Source: QAND01 sp003150225 (GTDB lineage Bacteria > Bacillota > Clostridia > Christensenellales > QAND01). From it: a stretch of DNA of 64,000 nt. Shown here in pieces: positions 8,298-16,042 of the stretch; position 1 is the stretch's first letter, and every line of letters starts with the position of its first letter. The notes under the pieces were generated by a model. That model searched no databases and had not been told where the DNA came from. It saw only the letters and a program-made list of their open reading frames with translations. Both the position numbers and the translations under genes were made by a program. The stretch is taken from positions 248,001 through 312,000 of the forward strand of contig NZ_CP076563.1 in the NCBI RefSeq assembly GCF_044357945.1, in the 5' to 3' direction.

Positions 8298-9776
8298 ATG
8301 GAACGATATGACATCTACAAGGATATTGCATCCCGGACCCAGGGCGATATCTATATCTCTGTGGTGGGTCCCGTGCGCACCGGCAAGAGTACCTTTATCA
8401 AGCGGTTTATGGAGTTGATGGTGTTGCCCAAGGTGGATAATACCTTCATCCGCCAACGGGTGACCGATGAAATGCCCCAGTCGGGCGCAGGAAAAACCAT
8501 CATGACCACCCAGCCCAACTTTGTGCCCAATGAAGCGGTGGAGCTGGAACTGGCCGACGGGGGTACCGCCAAGGTGCGTCTGGTGGATTGCGTGGGCTAT
8601 ATGGTGGAGGGCGCTATGGGTCATATGGAAAACGATGCTGTCCGTATGGTACGCACTCCCTGGCTGGATTATGATATTCCCTTTGAGGAAGCCGCGGAGA
8701 TTGGCACCCGAAAGGTGATTACCGAACACAGCACCATCGGTATTGTAATGACCACCGACGGCAGCATTACCGAGATTCCCCGGGAGAATTATCTTCCTAT
8801 GGAGGAACGGGTGGTCAAGGAGCTGCAGGAACTGGGCAAACCCTTTGTGGTGGTGCTCAACACCAAGGCGCCTCGGGCGGCGGAGACCCAGACCCTGTGC
8901 CGAGAGCTCACCGACCAATATGGCGTACCGGTAATGCCATACGACGTTCTCAACATGGATGAAGGGGAAATTGAGGATTTATTGAAAAGCGTCCTATATG
9001 AATTTCCGCTTCGCGAGGTTCATCTGGATATTCCCGACTGGATTCTGGCTTTGTCGGGGGATCATTGGCTTATGGAAAGCATCATCCAGAATGTCCAGGA
9101 GGGCTGCAAGGACGTCCATAAGGTGTCCGATTATCGAATGGTTCTGGAGAAGCTTGCGGAAAACGAGTTCATGGAAGAGGTCCGCAGGGGACAGATCGAC
9201 TTGGGCACCGGCCGGGCGGTTATCAAGGCGGCGCCGCGGCAGGAGCTGTTCTATCAGATCATCGGGGACGAGTGTGGATATCCCATCGAAGGGGAGTATC
9301 ATCTGGTCTCCATCTTAAAGGAATTGGTGGCGGCGAAGAAGGAGTACGACCGGGTAAAGGACGCTCTGGATAGCGTCAGGGCGACCGGCTATGGTATGGT
9401 GAAGCCTACCATGGATGAGCTGGATCTGGAAGCCCCCGAAATCGTAAGACAGGGGAACCGGTATGGCGTGAAGCTCAAAGCAAGCGCACCCAGTTTGCAT
9501 TTGCTGCGGGTGGATATCGAAACCGAGGTATCACCCATTGTGGGTTCAGAAAAACAGAGCGAAGAGCTGCTCAACTACCTGCTGTCGGAGTTTGAGAACG
9601 ATCCTGCTGAGATCTGGAATACCAACATATTTGGGAAATCCCTTAACGATTTGGTAAAGGAAGGGCTTTCCAATAAATTGACCCGGATGCCCGACGAGAT
9701 TCAGAATAAGGTTCAAATGACGCTTCAGAGGATCATCAATGAAGGGCGCCATAATCTAATCTGCATTGTATTCTAG
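8298..9776 (+). CDS. spoIVA: Stage IV sporulation protein A, spore-coat ATPase
   Basis: SpoIVA polymerises with ATP hydrolysis on the forespore surface and forms the base layer of the coat, made in the mother cell. Walker A GPVRTGKST is near residue 24. The beginning MERYDIYKDIASRTQGDIY matches the family closely. ATG 8298 is preceded by GGAGG (8286-8290) at 7 bases and yields 492 residues, the same length as the Bacillus subtilis protein; ATG 8295 is also possible. It stands alone between two terminators with its own candidate sigma-E promoter. Its presence is good evidence that the organism can form spores. Confidence 0.97.
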   Translation: MERYDIYKDIASRTQGDIYISVVGPVRTGKSTFIKRFMELMVLPKVDNTFIRQRVTDEMPQSGAGKTIMTTQPNFVPNEAVELELADGGTAKVRLVDCVGYMVEGAMGHMENDAVRMVRTPWLDYDIPFEEAAEIGTRKVITEHSTIGIVMTTDGSITEIPRENYLPMEERVVKELQELGKPFVVVLNTKAPRAAETQTLCRELTDQYGVPVMPYDVLNMDEGEIEDLLKSVLYEFPLREVHLDIPDWILALSGDHWLMESIIQNVQEGCKDVHKVSDYRMVLEKLAENEFMEEVRRGQIDLGTGRAVIKAAPRQELFYQIIGDECGYPIEGEYHLVSILKELVAAKKEYDRVKDALDSVRATGYGMVKPTMDELDLEAPEIVRQGNRYGVKLKASAPSLHLLRVDIETEVSPIVGSEKQSEELLNYLLSEFENDPAEIWNTNIFGKSLNDLVKEGLSNKLTRMPDEIQNKVQMTLQRIINEGRHNLICIVF

Positions 9777-9783
9777 GAATAGA

Positions 9784-9810
9784 AAGAACCCGGAATGCCG
9801 GGTTCTTTTT
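9784..9810. terminator. Bidirectional terminator between spoIVA and msrA
   Basis: AAGAACCCGG-AATG-CCGGGTTCTT hairpin with A-run and T-run on its two sides; it can serve both convergent genes. Confidence 0.85.
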
Positions 9811-10324
9811 ATTCCTCTTGCTCCCCTGAGCGTTTTGCATAGTCAAAATGGACTTGGGTGAGGCGGCAATGACCGCCGGGATTCTTTTCCAGATAGTTTT
9901 GTTGATATTCTCGAGCAGGCACAAAATACCGGATCGGTCCGTATTCGATGGCCAGAGGTGCCTCATACTGTTTTTGTAGTTCTGCCAGGGAGTTAAAAAC
10001 CGTCTTCTCTATGGCGGCATCCTCATATAAGATGCAGGAACGGTATTGAACGCCGATATCCGGCCCCTGTCCGTCGCTTTTGGTAGGGTCTATAACGGCA
10101 AAGTACATCTCTAAAAGATGCGGAAGTGCAAGGACCTGGGGATCATAGGCGACTCTAACCGCTTCCGCGGCGCCCACCGCTTCCGCTTCTGCGCCTCGAT
10201 CGCTTCTCATAGCCTCTCTGCCGTTGGCATATCCCACTGTGGTTTCCACTACGCCGGGAATGCAAGAAAAATATTTTTCCATGCCCCAGAAGCAACCGCC
10301 TGAAAGATATATGATCTGATTCAT
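9809..10324 (-). CDS. msrA: Peptide-methionine (S)-S-oxide reductase
   Basis: Repairs oxidised methionine. The catalytic cysteine is in the family signature GGCFWGMEKYF close to the N terminus (near residue 11), and the usual IDPT and QYRS blocks follow. The length of about 171 residues is normal. The start is set at ATG 10322-10324 because GGAGGT lies just upstream on the minus strand; an in-frame extension to 10348 would overlap that site. The downstream end abuts the terminator shared with spoIVA. Confidence 0.93.
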   Translation of the reverse strand: MNQIIYLSGGCFWGMEKYFSCIPGVVETTVGYANGREAMRSDRGAEAEAVGAAEAVRVAYDPQVLALPHLLEMYFAVIDPTKSDGQGPDIGVQYRSCILYEDAAIEKTVFNSLAELQKQYEAPLAIEYGPIRYFVPAREYQQNYLEKNPGGHCRLTQVHFDYAKRSGEQEE

Positions 10325-10440
10325 AAGTGACCTCCTATTCGACTCCATTCTATCCCGATTTTTGCCAGCTTACAAGGTAATTACGAATCCGCCGATTTAT
10401 TTGTTGATATTCACCCAATTTATATTAGAAGAGAAATAAA

Positions 10441-10476
10441 AAAACCACCGAAAACATTTTGTTTTCAGTGGTTTTT
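10441..10476 (-). terminator. Terminator of tRNA-Pro
   Basis: AACCAC..GAAAAC hairpin with T-run on the minus strand, directly after the CCA end of the tRNA gene. Confidence 0.8.
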
Positions 10477-10478
10477 CC

Positions 10479-10555
10479 TGGTCTGGGTGAGAGGATTCGA
10501 ACCTCCGGCCTCTTGAACCCCATTCAAGCACGCTACCAAACTGCGCCACACCCAG
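10479..10555 (-). tRNA. tRNA-Pro, anticodon GGG
   Basis: A 77-base cloverleaf including encoded CCA (10479-10481 on the complement). The acceptor stem CTGGGTG pairs with CACCCAG. The anticodon stem CTTGA/TCAAG encloses loop ATGGGGT, giving anticodon GGG (reads CCC/CCU). The T arm contains GGTTCGAATCC. It has its own promoter and terminator. Confidence 0.95.
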
Positions 10556-10574
10556 ACGCCTATGCACAAGCGAT

Positions 10575-10603
10575 ATGTTACCATCTTCGGGTTAAAATGT
10601 CAA
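10575..10603 (-). promoter_or_regulatory. Promoter of tRNA-Pro
   Basis: On the minus strand: perfect TTGACA (10598-10603), 17 bases, TAACAT (10575-10580), about 20 bases before the mature tRNA. Confidence 0.65.
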
Positions 10604-10691
10604 CAAAAAAACCGATGCGAAAGGCGGGGGATTTCAGCGGGGAAAGCTGAATTTATAAGGAAGCTACAAAAGGGTTGACGCATCCTGTTGC

Positions 10692-11393
10692 CTATGCGAT
10701 CTGCTGCGTGTCTTGGGAAAAGAACCGTTGAAGCCACTGTTTGACCTCGCTTGTGATGAGCTGGTGTCCCTCTTCGTTGGGATGGATACCATCATCGCAG
10801 AGATATTGGCGATAATCCTGTTTTTGTAGGAAGAGCCGACGCAAATCCAGAACCGGACAGCCCATCTCCTTGGCCACTTGGTAGGACAATTGGGAGTAAA
10901 GCTCCTGCCAAGTGTAGATACGGTGTTCCGTTACCAGAAAGGAGAGAATAGCAGCCTGGTCCAGCCCCCGGCTGATCCACTGAAAATAGCGGTGGGCGTC
11001 GATGGGGGGAAGGGTACAGATGATGGGGGAAACGTTACGGCTGCGCAAATATTCCACCGCCTGACGATAAAGCGATAGGAACCGTTCCGGCGGAACTTTG
11101 CACTTTTGCGTTTTAAAGTCCGGGTTGCTGGCTACCTGATCCCAGAAAAAGTCGCAATCGTTTCCGCCATACTCCAAAATGGCGTATCCTTCCTGGGAGG
11201 TTTTTTGACGCATGATGGATAGCCCTTTTTCAATGGTAAGGCCGAGCTTGCTGCAATTTACAATGTTGTACTGGCAGTCTGTGGCAAGCGAGGAAGAAAA
11301 ACTGGCTTTGGTAAGACGGTATTTTCCGGTAGCTTTATCGAGAACTACGCCACGTGTTAGGGAATCGCCAAACAAATAGAGTGTTTTATCCAT
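10692..11393 (-). CDS. SGNH/GDSL-family hydrolase
   Basis: Block I FGDSLTRG (near residue 8) holds the nucleophile serine, block III YGGNDCDF the oxyanion Asn, and block V DGIHPNEEGH the Asp/His pair. It is therefore an esterase or lipase of the SGNH fold, probably cytoplasmic because no signal peptide is visible. The substrate is unknown; acyl or acetyl groups on lipids or sugars are typical. It is divergently transcribed from a DUF1836 gene, and their shared upstream region carries a motif also found between degV and the second DUF1836 gene. GGAGGG precedes the ATG. Confidence 0.85.
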   Translation of the reverse strand: MDKTLYLFGDSLTRGVVLDKATGKYRLTKASFSSSLATDCQYNIVNCSKLGLTIEKGLSIMRQKTSQEGYAILEYGGNDCDFFWDQVASNPDFKTQKCKVPPERFLSLYRQAVEYLRSRNVSPIICTLPPIDAHRYFQWISRGLDQAAILSFLVTEHRIYTWQELYSQLSYQVAKEMGCPVLDLRRLFLQKQDYRQYLCDDGIHPNEEGHQLITSEVKQWLQRFFSQDTQQIA

Positions 11394-11427
11394 GAATATC
11401 CCTCCAACCGTAATATCTATACTCTAT

Positions 11428-11465
11428 TATATAGTTTTTAATACTAGTTTATACAACATGATAAT
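11428..11465. promoter_or_regulatory. Promoter of the SGNH gene with candidate DUF1836-linked operator
   Basis: On the minus strand TTGTAT (11451-11456), 17 bases and TATATA (11428-11433; TATAAT one step further at 11426-11431) form a promoter for the hydrolase. A 17-base element, CTAGTATTAAAAACTAT on the minus strand (11431-11447), fills most of the spacer, and ATTATCATGTT (11455-11465, minus) overlaps the -35. Both elements recur at 13049-13076. Confidence 0.45.
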
Positions 11466-11569
11466 AACATCGTCGGATTTATTTGTAAAGTATAACAGGA
11501 GGGGAACCTATGCAATTTTTTTGTTTTGTGCTATTATGATGCTCAAATGGACGGGATGGAGGGATGATA

Positions 11570-12142
11570 ATGGAAATCTATCATGAGGTTGCCCCCTTGC
11601 TGGAAGAATTCTCCCGAATGGGGTTGGGGGATTCCAAAGAGCTGCCTCAGATCGATCTATATATGGATCAGGTAATCACCCTTTTGGAACGGAATCTCAA
11701 GGATTTCCGTCGCGGCGAGAAGGATCCCCTTATCACCGGAACCATGGTCAATAACTATGCAAAGGCAAAGCTGCTGCCGGCTCATAATAAAAAGAAATAT
11801 ACCGGGGATCATGTGCTATATCTCCAGGTGATTTATTTGCTCAAGCAGGTATTGTCCACAAAGGACATCGGAGTTCTGATGGGACAGGTGGAACGGGAGA
11901 CCTTTGAGGGCTTATATGAGGCCACAAGAAAAGTTCAGCATCGGGCCTTTGTCCAACTGGAGGATGAGGTGCGGGATCTTTGCCAGCAGATGGAGGAGGA
12001 TTCAGAGAGGGATCCGATGCTGATGTTGATCCTGGGCTTGGCTTCCGAGGCTTGGGCGCGCAAGCTATTGATTGAGCGACTATTGGATTCCCACTATGCA
12101 TCGGCTGAAGGGGAAAAAGAGAAAGAGAATACGAAAAGATGA
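11570..12142 (+). CDS. DUF1836 protein, MerR-like helix-turn-helix, copy 1
   Basis: Belongs to the DUF1836 family of Firmicutes. Residues about 55-110 (TMVNNYAKAKLLP, KKYTGDHVLYLQVIYLLK, STKDIGVLM) have the rhythm of a MerR-like winged helix: a turn, a wing with K-Y-T, and a helix that recognises the next segment. A DNA-binding role is inferred from that. ATG 11570 is chosen over ATG 11564 because GGAGGG lies at 11558-11563. The product is 190 residues. It is divergent from the SGNH hydrolase and related to the gene at 13166, sharing the QIDLYMDQVITLLE-type segment. Confidence 0.8.
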   Translation: MEIYHEVAPLLEEFSRMGLGDSKELPQIDLYMDQVITLLERNLKDFRRGEKDPLITGTMVNNYAKAKLLPAHNKKKYTGDHVLYLQVIYLLKQVLSTKDIGVLMGQVERETFEGLYEATRKVQHRAFVQLEDEVRDLCQQMEEDSERDPMLMLILGLASEAWARKLLIERLLDSHYASAEGEKEKENTKR

Positions 12143-12143
12143 T

Positions 12144-12180
12144 AAAACCCGGCGGGAAAAGAGATTCCCGCCGGGTTTTT
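12144..12180. terminator. Bidirectional terminator between DUF1836 copy 1 and degV
   Basis: AAAACCCGGCGGGAA hairpin arm pairs with TTCCCGCCGGGTTTT around AAGAGA; it serves both convergent genes. Confidence 0.9.
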
Positions 12181-12194
12181 GATCTTTGCATCGG

Positions 12195-13028
12195 CTATTT
12201 TTTTATGGATTGAACGGCAACGCAGCCCGGGCCACCATGGGTAATAAAAAGAGGGCTTAGGGCCAGCACTTCCAATTCTGCATCGGGGAAGTGCTGGGAG
12301 AGAAGGGATAAGGCCTCCTGGGCCTTCTCGGGTGCACAGGCATGGCTGATGGAGATACGGTAGCCAGAACCGCCTTTTGGGAGGCTGAGTGCTCCTACGA
12401 TGGCCTTGAGCGCTCCTTGATAGGTGCGCTTGATACCAAATTTCTCCAGGGTTAGCCCATCCAAGCTATGGCATACCAATGGAACCACGTGGAGCATTCC
12501 GCCCAAGGTTGCAGAGACCGAGCTGATGCGTCCCCCCCGCTTAAGAAATCCAAAGTCCTGGGGAATAAGAAAGGAACGAGCACTGTTTTGGCTCGCCTGG
12601 AGGGCCTGAATGATCTCTAAGGGGCTTTTTCCGTGCTGTGCTAGTACTATGGCCTTTTCCACCAAATAACGCTGTGGGCCGCATAAAGTGCGAGAATTTA
12701 AGATATGGATGGCGTCGGGACACTCCATCATCTTCCGGGCAGCGCGAGCGTTCTGATAGGTACCGGAGATGCCATCCGCCATGGTGATATAAAAGATCTC
12801 CTCATGAGCATATTTTTGAAATACCTCCAGAGTTTCTCCTACCGATGGTTGGGAGGTGGTGGGGAAGTGTCCTTGGTTGATGATCTCGATTAAGGAAGGC
12901 CCATCCAGCTCTTCCAGATCCAGGTAGCTGTGCCCGTTGACGATAACGCTTAGAGGAATCACATCCACCCCCATGGTAATGCCCTCCTGGCGGCTTAAGA
13001 GGGCTGCACTATCGGTGATAATCTGCAT
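12195..13028 (-). CDS. DegV/FakB-family fatty-acid-binding protein
   Basis: DegV proteins bind a fatty acid; those called FakB present it to the kinase FakA for phosphorylation and phospholipid synthesis. The family landmarks TTSQPS (near residue 57), DGISGTYQNA and FLKRGGRIS are present, and the length of 277 residues is normal. It is divergent from DUF1836 copy 2, with a motif-bearing promoter between them. A full-length FakA is not in this window, but a lone FakA-type C-terminal domain is encoded at 35420. Whether this copy acts with FakA is not shown. Confidence 0.88.
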   Translation of the reverse strand: MQIITDSAALLSRQEGITMGVDVIPLSVIVNGHSYLDLEELDGPSLIEIINQGHFPTTSQPSVGETLEVFQKYAHEEIFYITMADGISGTYQNARAARKMMECPDAIHILNSRTLCGPQRYLVEKAIVLAQHGKSPLEIIQALQASQNSARSFLIPQDFGFLKRGGRISSVSATLGGMLHVVPLVCHSLDGLTLEKFGIKRTYQGALKAIVGALSLPKGGSGYRISISHACAPEKAQEALSLLSQHFPDAELEVLALSPLFITHGGPGCVAVQSIKK

Positions 13029-13048
13029 GGTAATAAGCTCCTTTTAAT

Positions 13049-13092
13049 CTAGTAATAAATACTAAATTATCATGTTATAAAATCAATGTCAA
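13049..13092 (-). promoter_or_regulatory. degV promoter with candidate DUF1836-linked operator
   Basis: On the minus strand there is a perfect TTGACA (13087-13092), with -10 candidates GATAAT (13066-13071, spacing 15) or TAATTT (13064-13069, spacing 17). The palindromic 17-mer CTAGTAATAAATACTAA (13049-13065) sits at the predicted start, and ATTATCATGTT (13066-13076) covers the -10. TAGTA/TACTA half-sites with 5-base spacing also resemble a FapR-type box. Confidence 0.5.
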
Positions 13093-13114
13093 CCATTTAA
13101 TGATGATAGGTTGT

Positions 13115-13143
13115 TTGACTTTAAAAGCGAATTATGGTATCTT
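13115..13143 (+). promoter_or_regulatory. Promoter of DUF1836 copy 2
   Basis: TTGACT (13115-13120), 17 bases, TATCTT (13138-13143), about 22 bases before the ATG at 13166. It is back-to-back with the degV promoter. Confidence 0.55.
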
Positions 13144-13165
13144 TTTTCATTGAGGAGGCGTTATT

Positions 13166-13771
13166 ATGGAAGAGGGCCTGGAGAAGAAAGGTCTGGCGTT
13201 TGGAGGGGAAGTGCTGGCGTTTCACTGTCCCCGCTGGTCGGAGTTGCCCGATTTAGACCTCTATATGGATCAGGTGGTAACCTTTTTAGAACAGAGCCTT
13301 TCGGTGTTTTCCGAGGGAGAAAAGCCCATTACCGCTACGATGATCAACAACTATGTGAAGCAGCGAGTGGTGACGCCGCCGGTACGAAAGCGGTATGCGC
13401 GGGAGCATGTGGCTTATCTGATGGTGGTATTTCTGCTGAAAAAAGTGCTGAGCATTCCGGAAATCATCCAGTTGATCTCCATGCAAAGCCACGCCTATGA
13501 TACGGAACTCGCCTATGATTACTTCTGCGAGGAGTTGGAGCGGGCTTTGCGGACGATGTTTTGGCAGAGTGATGATTTTCTTATCTCCACTGCTAGCAAA
13601 ACGACTTATGAATCCGAAACACTGCGAGCCGCGGTACTGGCTTTTGCCAGCAAGGTTTATATTCAGAAATCCATTGCCTATGTAGAGCGTATCCGGGAAG
13701 AAGGGGTGGAAACGCCGTTGGCGTTTCCGTTGGAGAGTAAGGACTCCGGTACGGACGGATATTCTAGATAA
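13166..13771 (+). CDS. DUF1836 protein, MerR-like helix-turn-helix, copy 2
   Basis: A paralogue of the gene at 11570. It shares the DLDLYMDQVVTFLEQSL-type segment and the helix-turn-helix-like region TATMINNYVKQRVVTPPVRK followed by EHVAYLMVVFLLKKVLS. The first 30 residues and the C-terminal third differ. It is 201 residues long, with GAGGAGG a few bases before ATG 13166. It is divergent from degV and is the natural candidate to regulate it. Binding has not been shown; the family annotation is by resemblance. Confidence 0.8.
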   Translation: MEEGLEKKGLAFGGEVLAFHCPRWSELPDLDLYMDQVVTFLEQSLSVFSEGEKPITATMINNYVKQRVVTPPVRKRYAREHVAYLMVVFLLKKVLSIPEIIQLISMQSHAYDTELAYDYFCEELERALRTMFWQSDDFLISTASKTTYESETLRAAVLAFASKVYIQKSIAYVERIREEGVETPLAFPLESKDSGTDGYSR

Positions 13772-13797
13772 GAGGCGTATAGGAGAAATACAATATT

Positions 13798-13833
13798 AAA
13801 AAGGGCTTTGACAAAATCGTCAAAGCCCTTTTT
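13798..13833. terminator. Bidirectional terminator between DUF1836 copy 2 and the CorA-like gene
   Basis: AAAAAGGGCTTTGAC and GTCAAAGCCCTTTTT pair perfectly around AAAATC. Confidence 0.92.
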
Positions 13834-13840
13834 GATGCTC

Positions 13841-14767
13841 TTAAAACCAGTCGCGTTTTTTAAAATAACGGATGCAGCCGATGACCACCACAAGACAAAG
13901 CAGAATCACTGCTGGATAGCCCAAAGTCCAGTGGTATTCCGGCATCTGAAGATTCATCCCATACCAGCCTACGATAAGGGTCAGGGGCAGAAATATGATA
14001 TTGATGACGGTTAACACCTTCATAATGCCATTGAGCCGAATATCCACCTGGGATTGATAGGCCTCTCGTAGTTCGGCGACATACTCCATAATGCTGGACA
14101 CCTTGGAATACAGGCGATCCAGCCGTCCCAGAAGAATGCGGATGGATCGAACCGCCTGCCGGTCTAAAAAACCGTTTTCATTGCGTTCCATATCCTGAAA
14201 AACATCAATGCCCTTCTCGTAATACTGTTTGATGGCTCTTAGATTTTTCCGAAGGGATACGATCTGCCGGGTGTAGTCCCGGCGTGTCTTTCCCTCTAGG
14301 ATGTCGTCCTCGATGCTGGCGATCCCATTTTCCAGGTCGTTTAGCGACTGATAATCTCCATCGTAAAGGCCGGCAACCAGAGCATAGAGGAAGCGGTCAA
14401 AGCTACGATCAAGAATATCGTCCTGGGCCAAGGATTGGATCAATGCTTCCACTGGTTCCAGATGGTCGGTAAATACCTGAATCCGGTCTTTTTGTAAAAA
14501 AAGATGAACCCGATAGCTGGAGAAGGGCAGCTCCGCCCTTTTGTCCCAGACCTCCAGGCAGATAACATCCAGCCCCTCCCGGCTCTCAAACCGGGTGGCG
14601 GGATTGGCCAGGGATTTTTCAAACAGGTCCGAAGGCAGGGAGCAGGGGAAGAGGGGAGAGGAAGCCTCCAAACTGCCCAATCCAATATAGCGCCCATCGG
14701 GGGCGAGAGGAGCTTCCCCATGGGGCAGTATTTTACCATCCTGTAATCGGTAAATCATAGAGCGCAT
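13841..14767 (-). CDS. CorA-family divalent cation transporter
   Basis: The C terminus has two membrane helices with the family-defining YGMN motif between them (GWYGMNLQMPEYHW, near residue 270). A long cytoplasmic alpha/beta and coiled region of about 240 residues precedes them. Such proteins are pentameric Mg2+ (or Co2+/Ni2+) channels. The length of 308 residues is normal. It lies 3 bases downstream of a CNNM/CorC-type gene on the same strand, so three cation-related genes (13841-17354) probably form one operon. Substrate cannot be settled from sequence. Confidence 0.88.
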   Translation of the reverse strand: MRSMIYRLQDGKILPHGEAPLAPDGRYIGLGSLEASSPLFPCSLPSDLFEKSLANPATRFESREGLDVICLEVWDKRAELPFSSYRVHLFLQKDRIQVFTDHLEPVEALIQSLAQDDILDRSFDRFLYALVAGLYDGDYQSLNDLENGIASIEDDILEGKTRRDYTRQIVSLRKNLRAIKQYYEKGIDVFQDMERNENGFLDRQAVRSIRILLGRLDRLYSKVSSIMEYVAELREAYQSQVDIRLNGIMKVLTVINIIFLPLTLIVGWYGMNLQMPEYHWTLGYPAVILLCLVVVIGCIRYFKKRDWF

Positions 14768-14770
14768 CCT

Positions 14771-16042
14771 TTAATCCTCGTCCTCTTGGACCGGTGGCCG
14801 CGCCTGAACCTTGAGCTTAGTGATTCGCAGGTCGTCCATCTCGGTAACGGTCACGGTGAGATTCTGATAGTCGAAGGCGTCTCCCACCTGGGGATATCCG
14901 CCCAACTGATCGATAGCCCAGCCGCCAACGGTGGTGTATTCGCCATCAAAACGATCCTCATCGATGTCCAAATACTCGAACAGATCATAGATGCTCAAAT
15001 CACCGCTGACCTCATAGAGATCGGGGCCAACGCTGACAAACTCATTTTTGATCTCATCGGTTTCATCCCAGATTTCGCCTACAAGCTGCTCTAAGACGTC
15101 TTCCATGGTAAGGATGCCCATGGTGCCTCCGTATTCATCGGTGACCACTGCCAGATGAAGCTTTCGGCGTTTTAGCTCCGCCAGCACCGCGGGAAGCTTC
15201 ATGGTTTTATGGATGAAACAAACCTCCATAAGCAGGGGACGAATGTTGAGGTCATGCTGATCCACCACCTGCTTTAGGAAATGGTTTAGATAGAGAACAC
15301 CGATAATATTATCGATACTGTCCTCGTAGACGGGGATGCGGGAATAGGGGGATCCCAGCGCCAGCTCGATGATAGCATCCATGCTGTCGTCGATGTCGAT
15401 GGCCAGCATATCCACCCGAGGCGTTAAGACCTCCTGAGCTGCGATATCGCTGAATTCCAGGGCGGACTGTAAAAGCTCGCTGCGCTCTTCGTCAATAACC
15501 CCCTCGTCCTCAACGGTTTCAATGATGGCGGCAAGCTCCTCCTCGGTCATGGAGGGGGATTGCGCGTCGCCACGGCTCCACAACCGGGAGATCAAATTCA
15601 CAAACCCCATGATAACGATGACCAGAGGCTTTGTCAGATACATCAAAAAGCGGAGGGGAAGAGCAACCGCACGGGAAAATCCATCGCAGTTTTCCTTGGC
15701 CACGATCTTGGGCATAATCTCCCCAAAGGTGAGAATCAATACCGTCATGATGGCGGTAGCGTATCCCACTGCGCTCTCGCCGCCTAGGTTAATGGCGATG
15801 ACGGTGGCCACCGAAGAGGCGGCGATGTTTACCAAGTTGTTGCCTATTAAAATGGTGGAGAGAGCGCTCGCGTAGTTTTCATAGATAAAATAGGCGATTT
15901 TATCCTTGGCGCGGCCGGATTCCGCTGCTTTTTTCAGCCGCATTTTATTGGCGGAAGCGTAGGCGATTTCAGATCCGGAAAAAAAGGCGGAAAGGGCAAT
16001 GAGAACGATGATAAACACATATGGCCAGTAACTACTGCCCAT
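14771..16042 (-). CDS. CNNM/CorC-type protein (DUF21, CBS pair, CorC_HlyC domain), copy 1
   Basis: An N-terminal DUF21 membrane domain (about 1-190, three to four helices, FFSGSEIAYASANKMRLK) is followed by two CBS domains (about 200-330) and a C-terminal CorC_HlyC domain (about 345-415). Bacterial members transport or regulate Mg2+/Na+; the old name hemolysin is misleading. Its start overlaps the end of the next upstream gene by 11 bases, indicating translational coupling with a close paralogue. Confidence 0.88.
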   Translation of the reverse strand: MGSSYWPYVFIIVLIALSAFFSGSEIAYASANKMRLKKAAESGRAKDKIAYFIYENYASALSTILIGNNLVNIAASSVATVIAINLGGESAVGYATAIMTVLILTFGEIMPKIVAKENCDGFSRAVALPLRFLMYLTKPLVIVIMGFVNLISRLWSRGDAQSPSMTEEELAAIIETVEDEGVIDEERSELLQSALEFSDIAAQEVLTPRVDMLAIDIDDSMDAIIELALGSPYSRIPVYEDSIDNIIGVLYLNHFLKQVVDQHDLNIRPLLMEVCFIHKTMKLPAVLAELKRRKLHLAVVTDEYGGTMGILTMEDVLEQLVGEIWDETDEIKNEFVSVGPDLYEVSGDLSIYDLFEYLDIDEDRFDGEYTTVGGWAIDQLGGYPQVGDAFDYQNLTVTVTEMDDLRITKLKVQARPPVQEDED

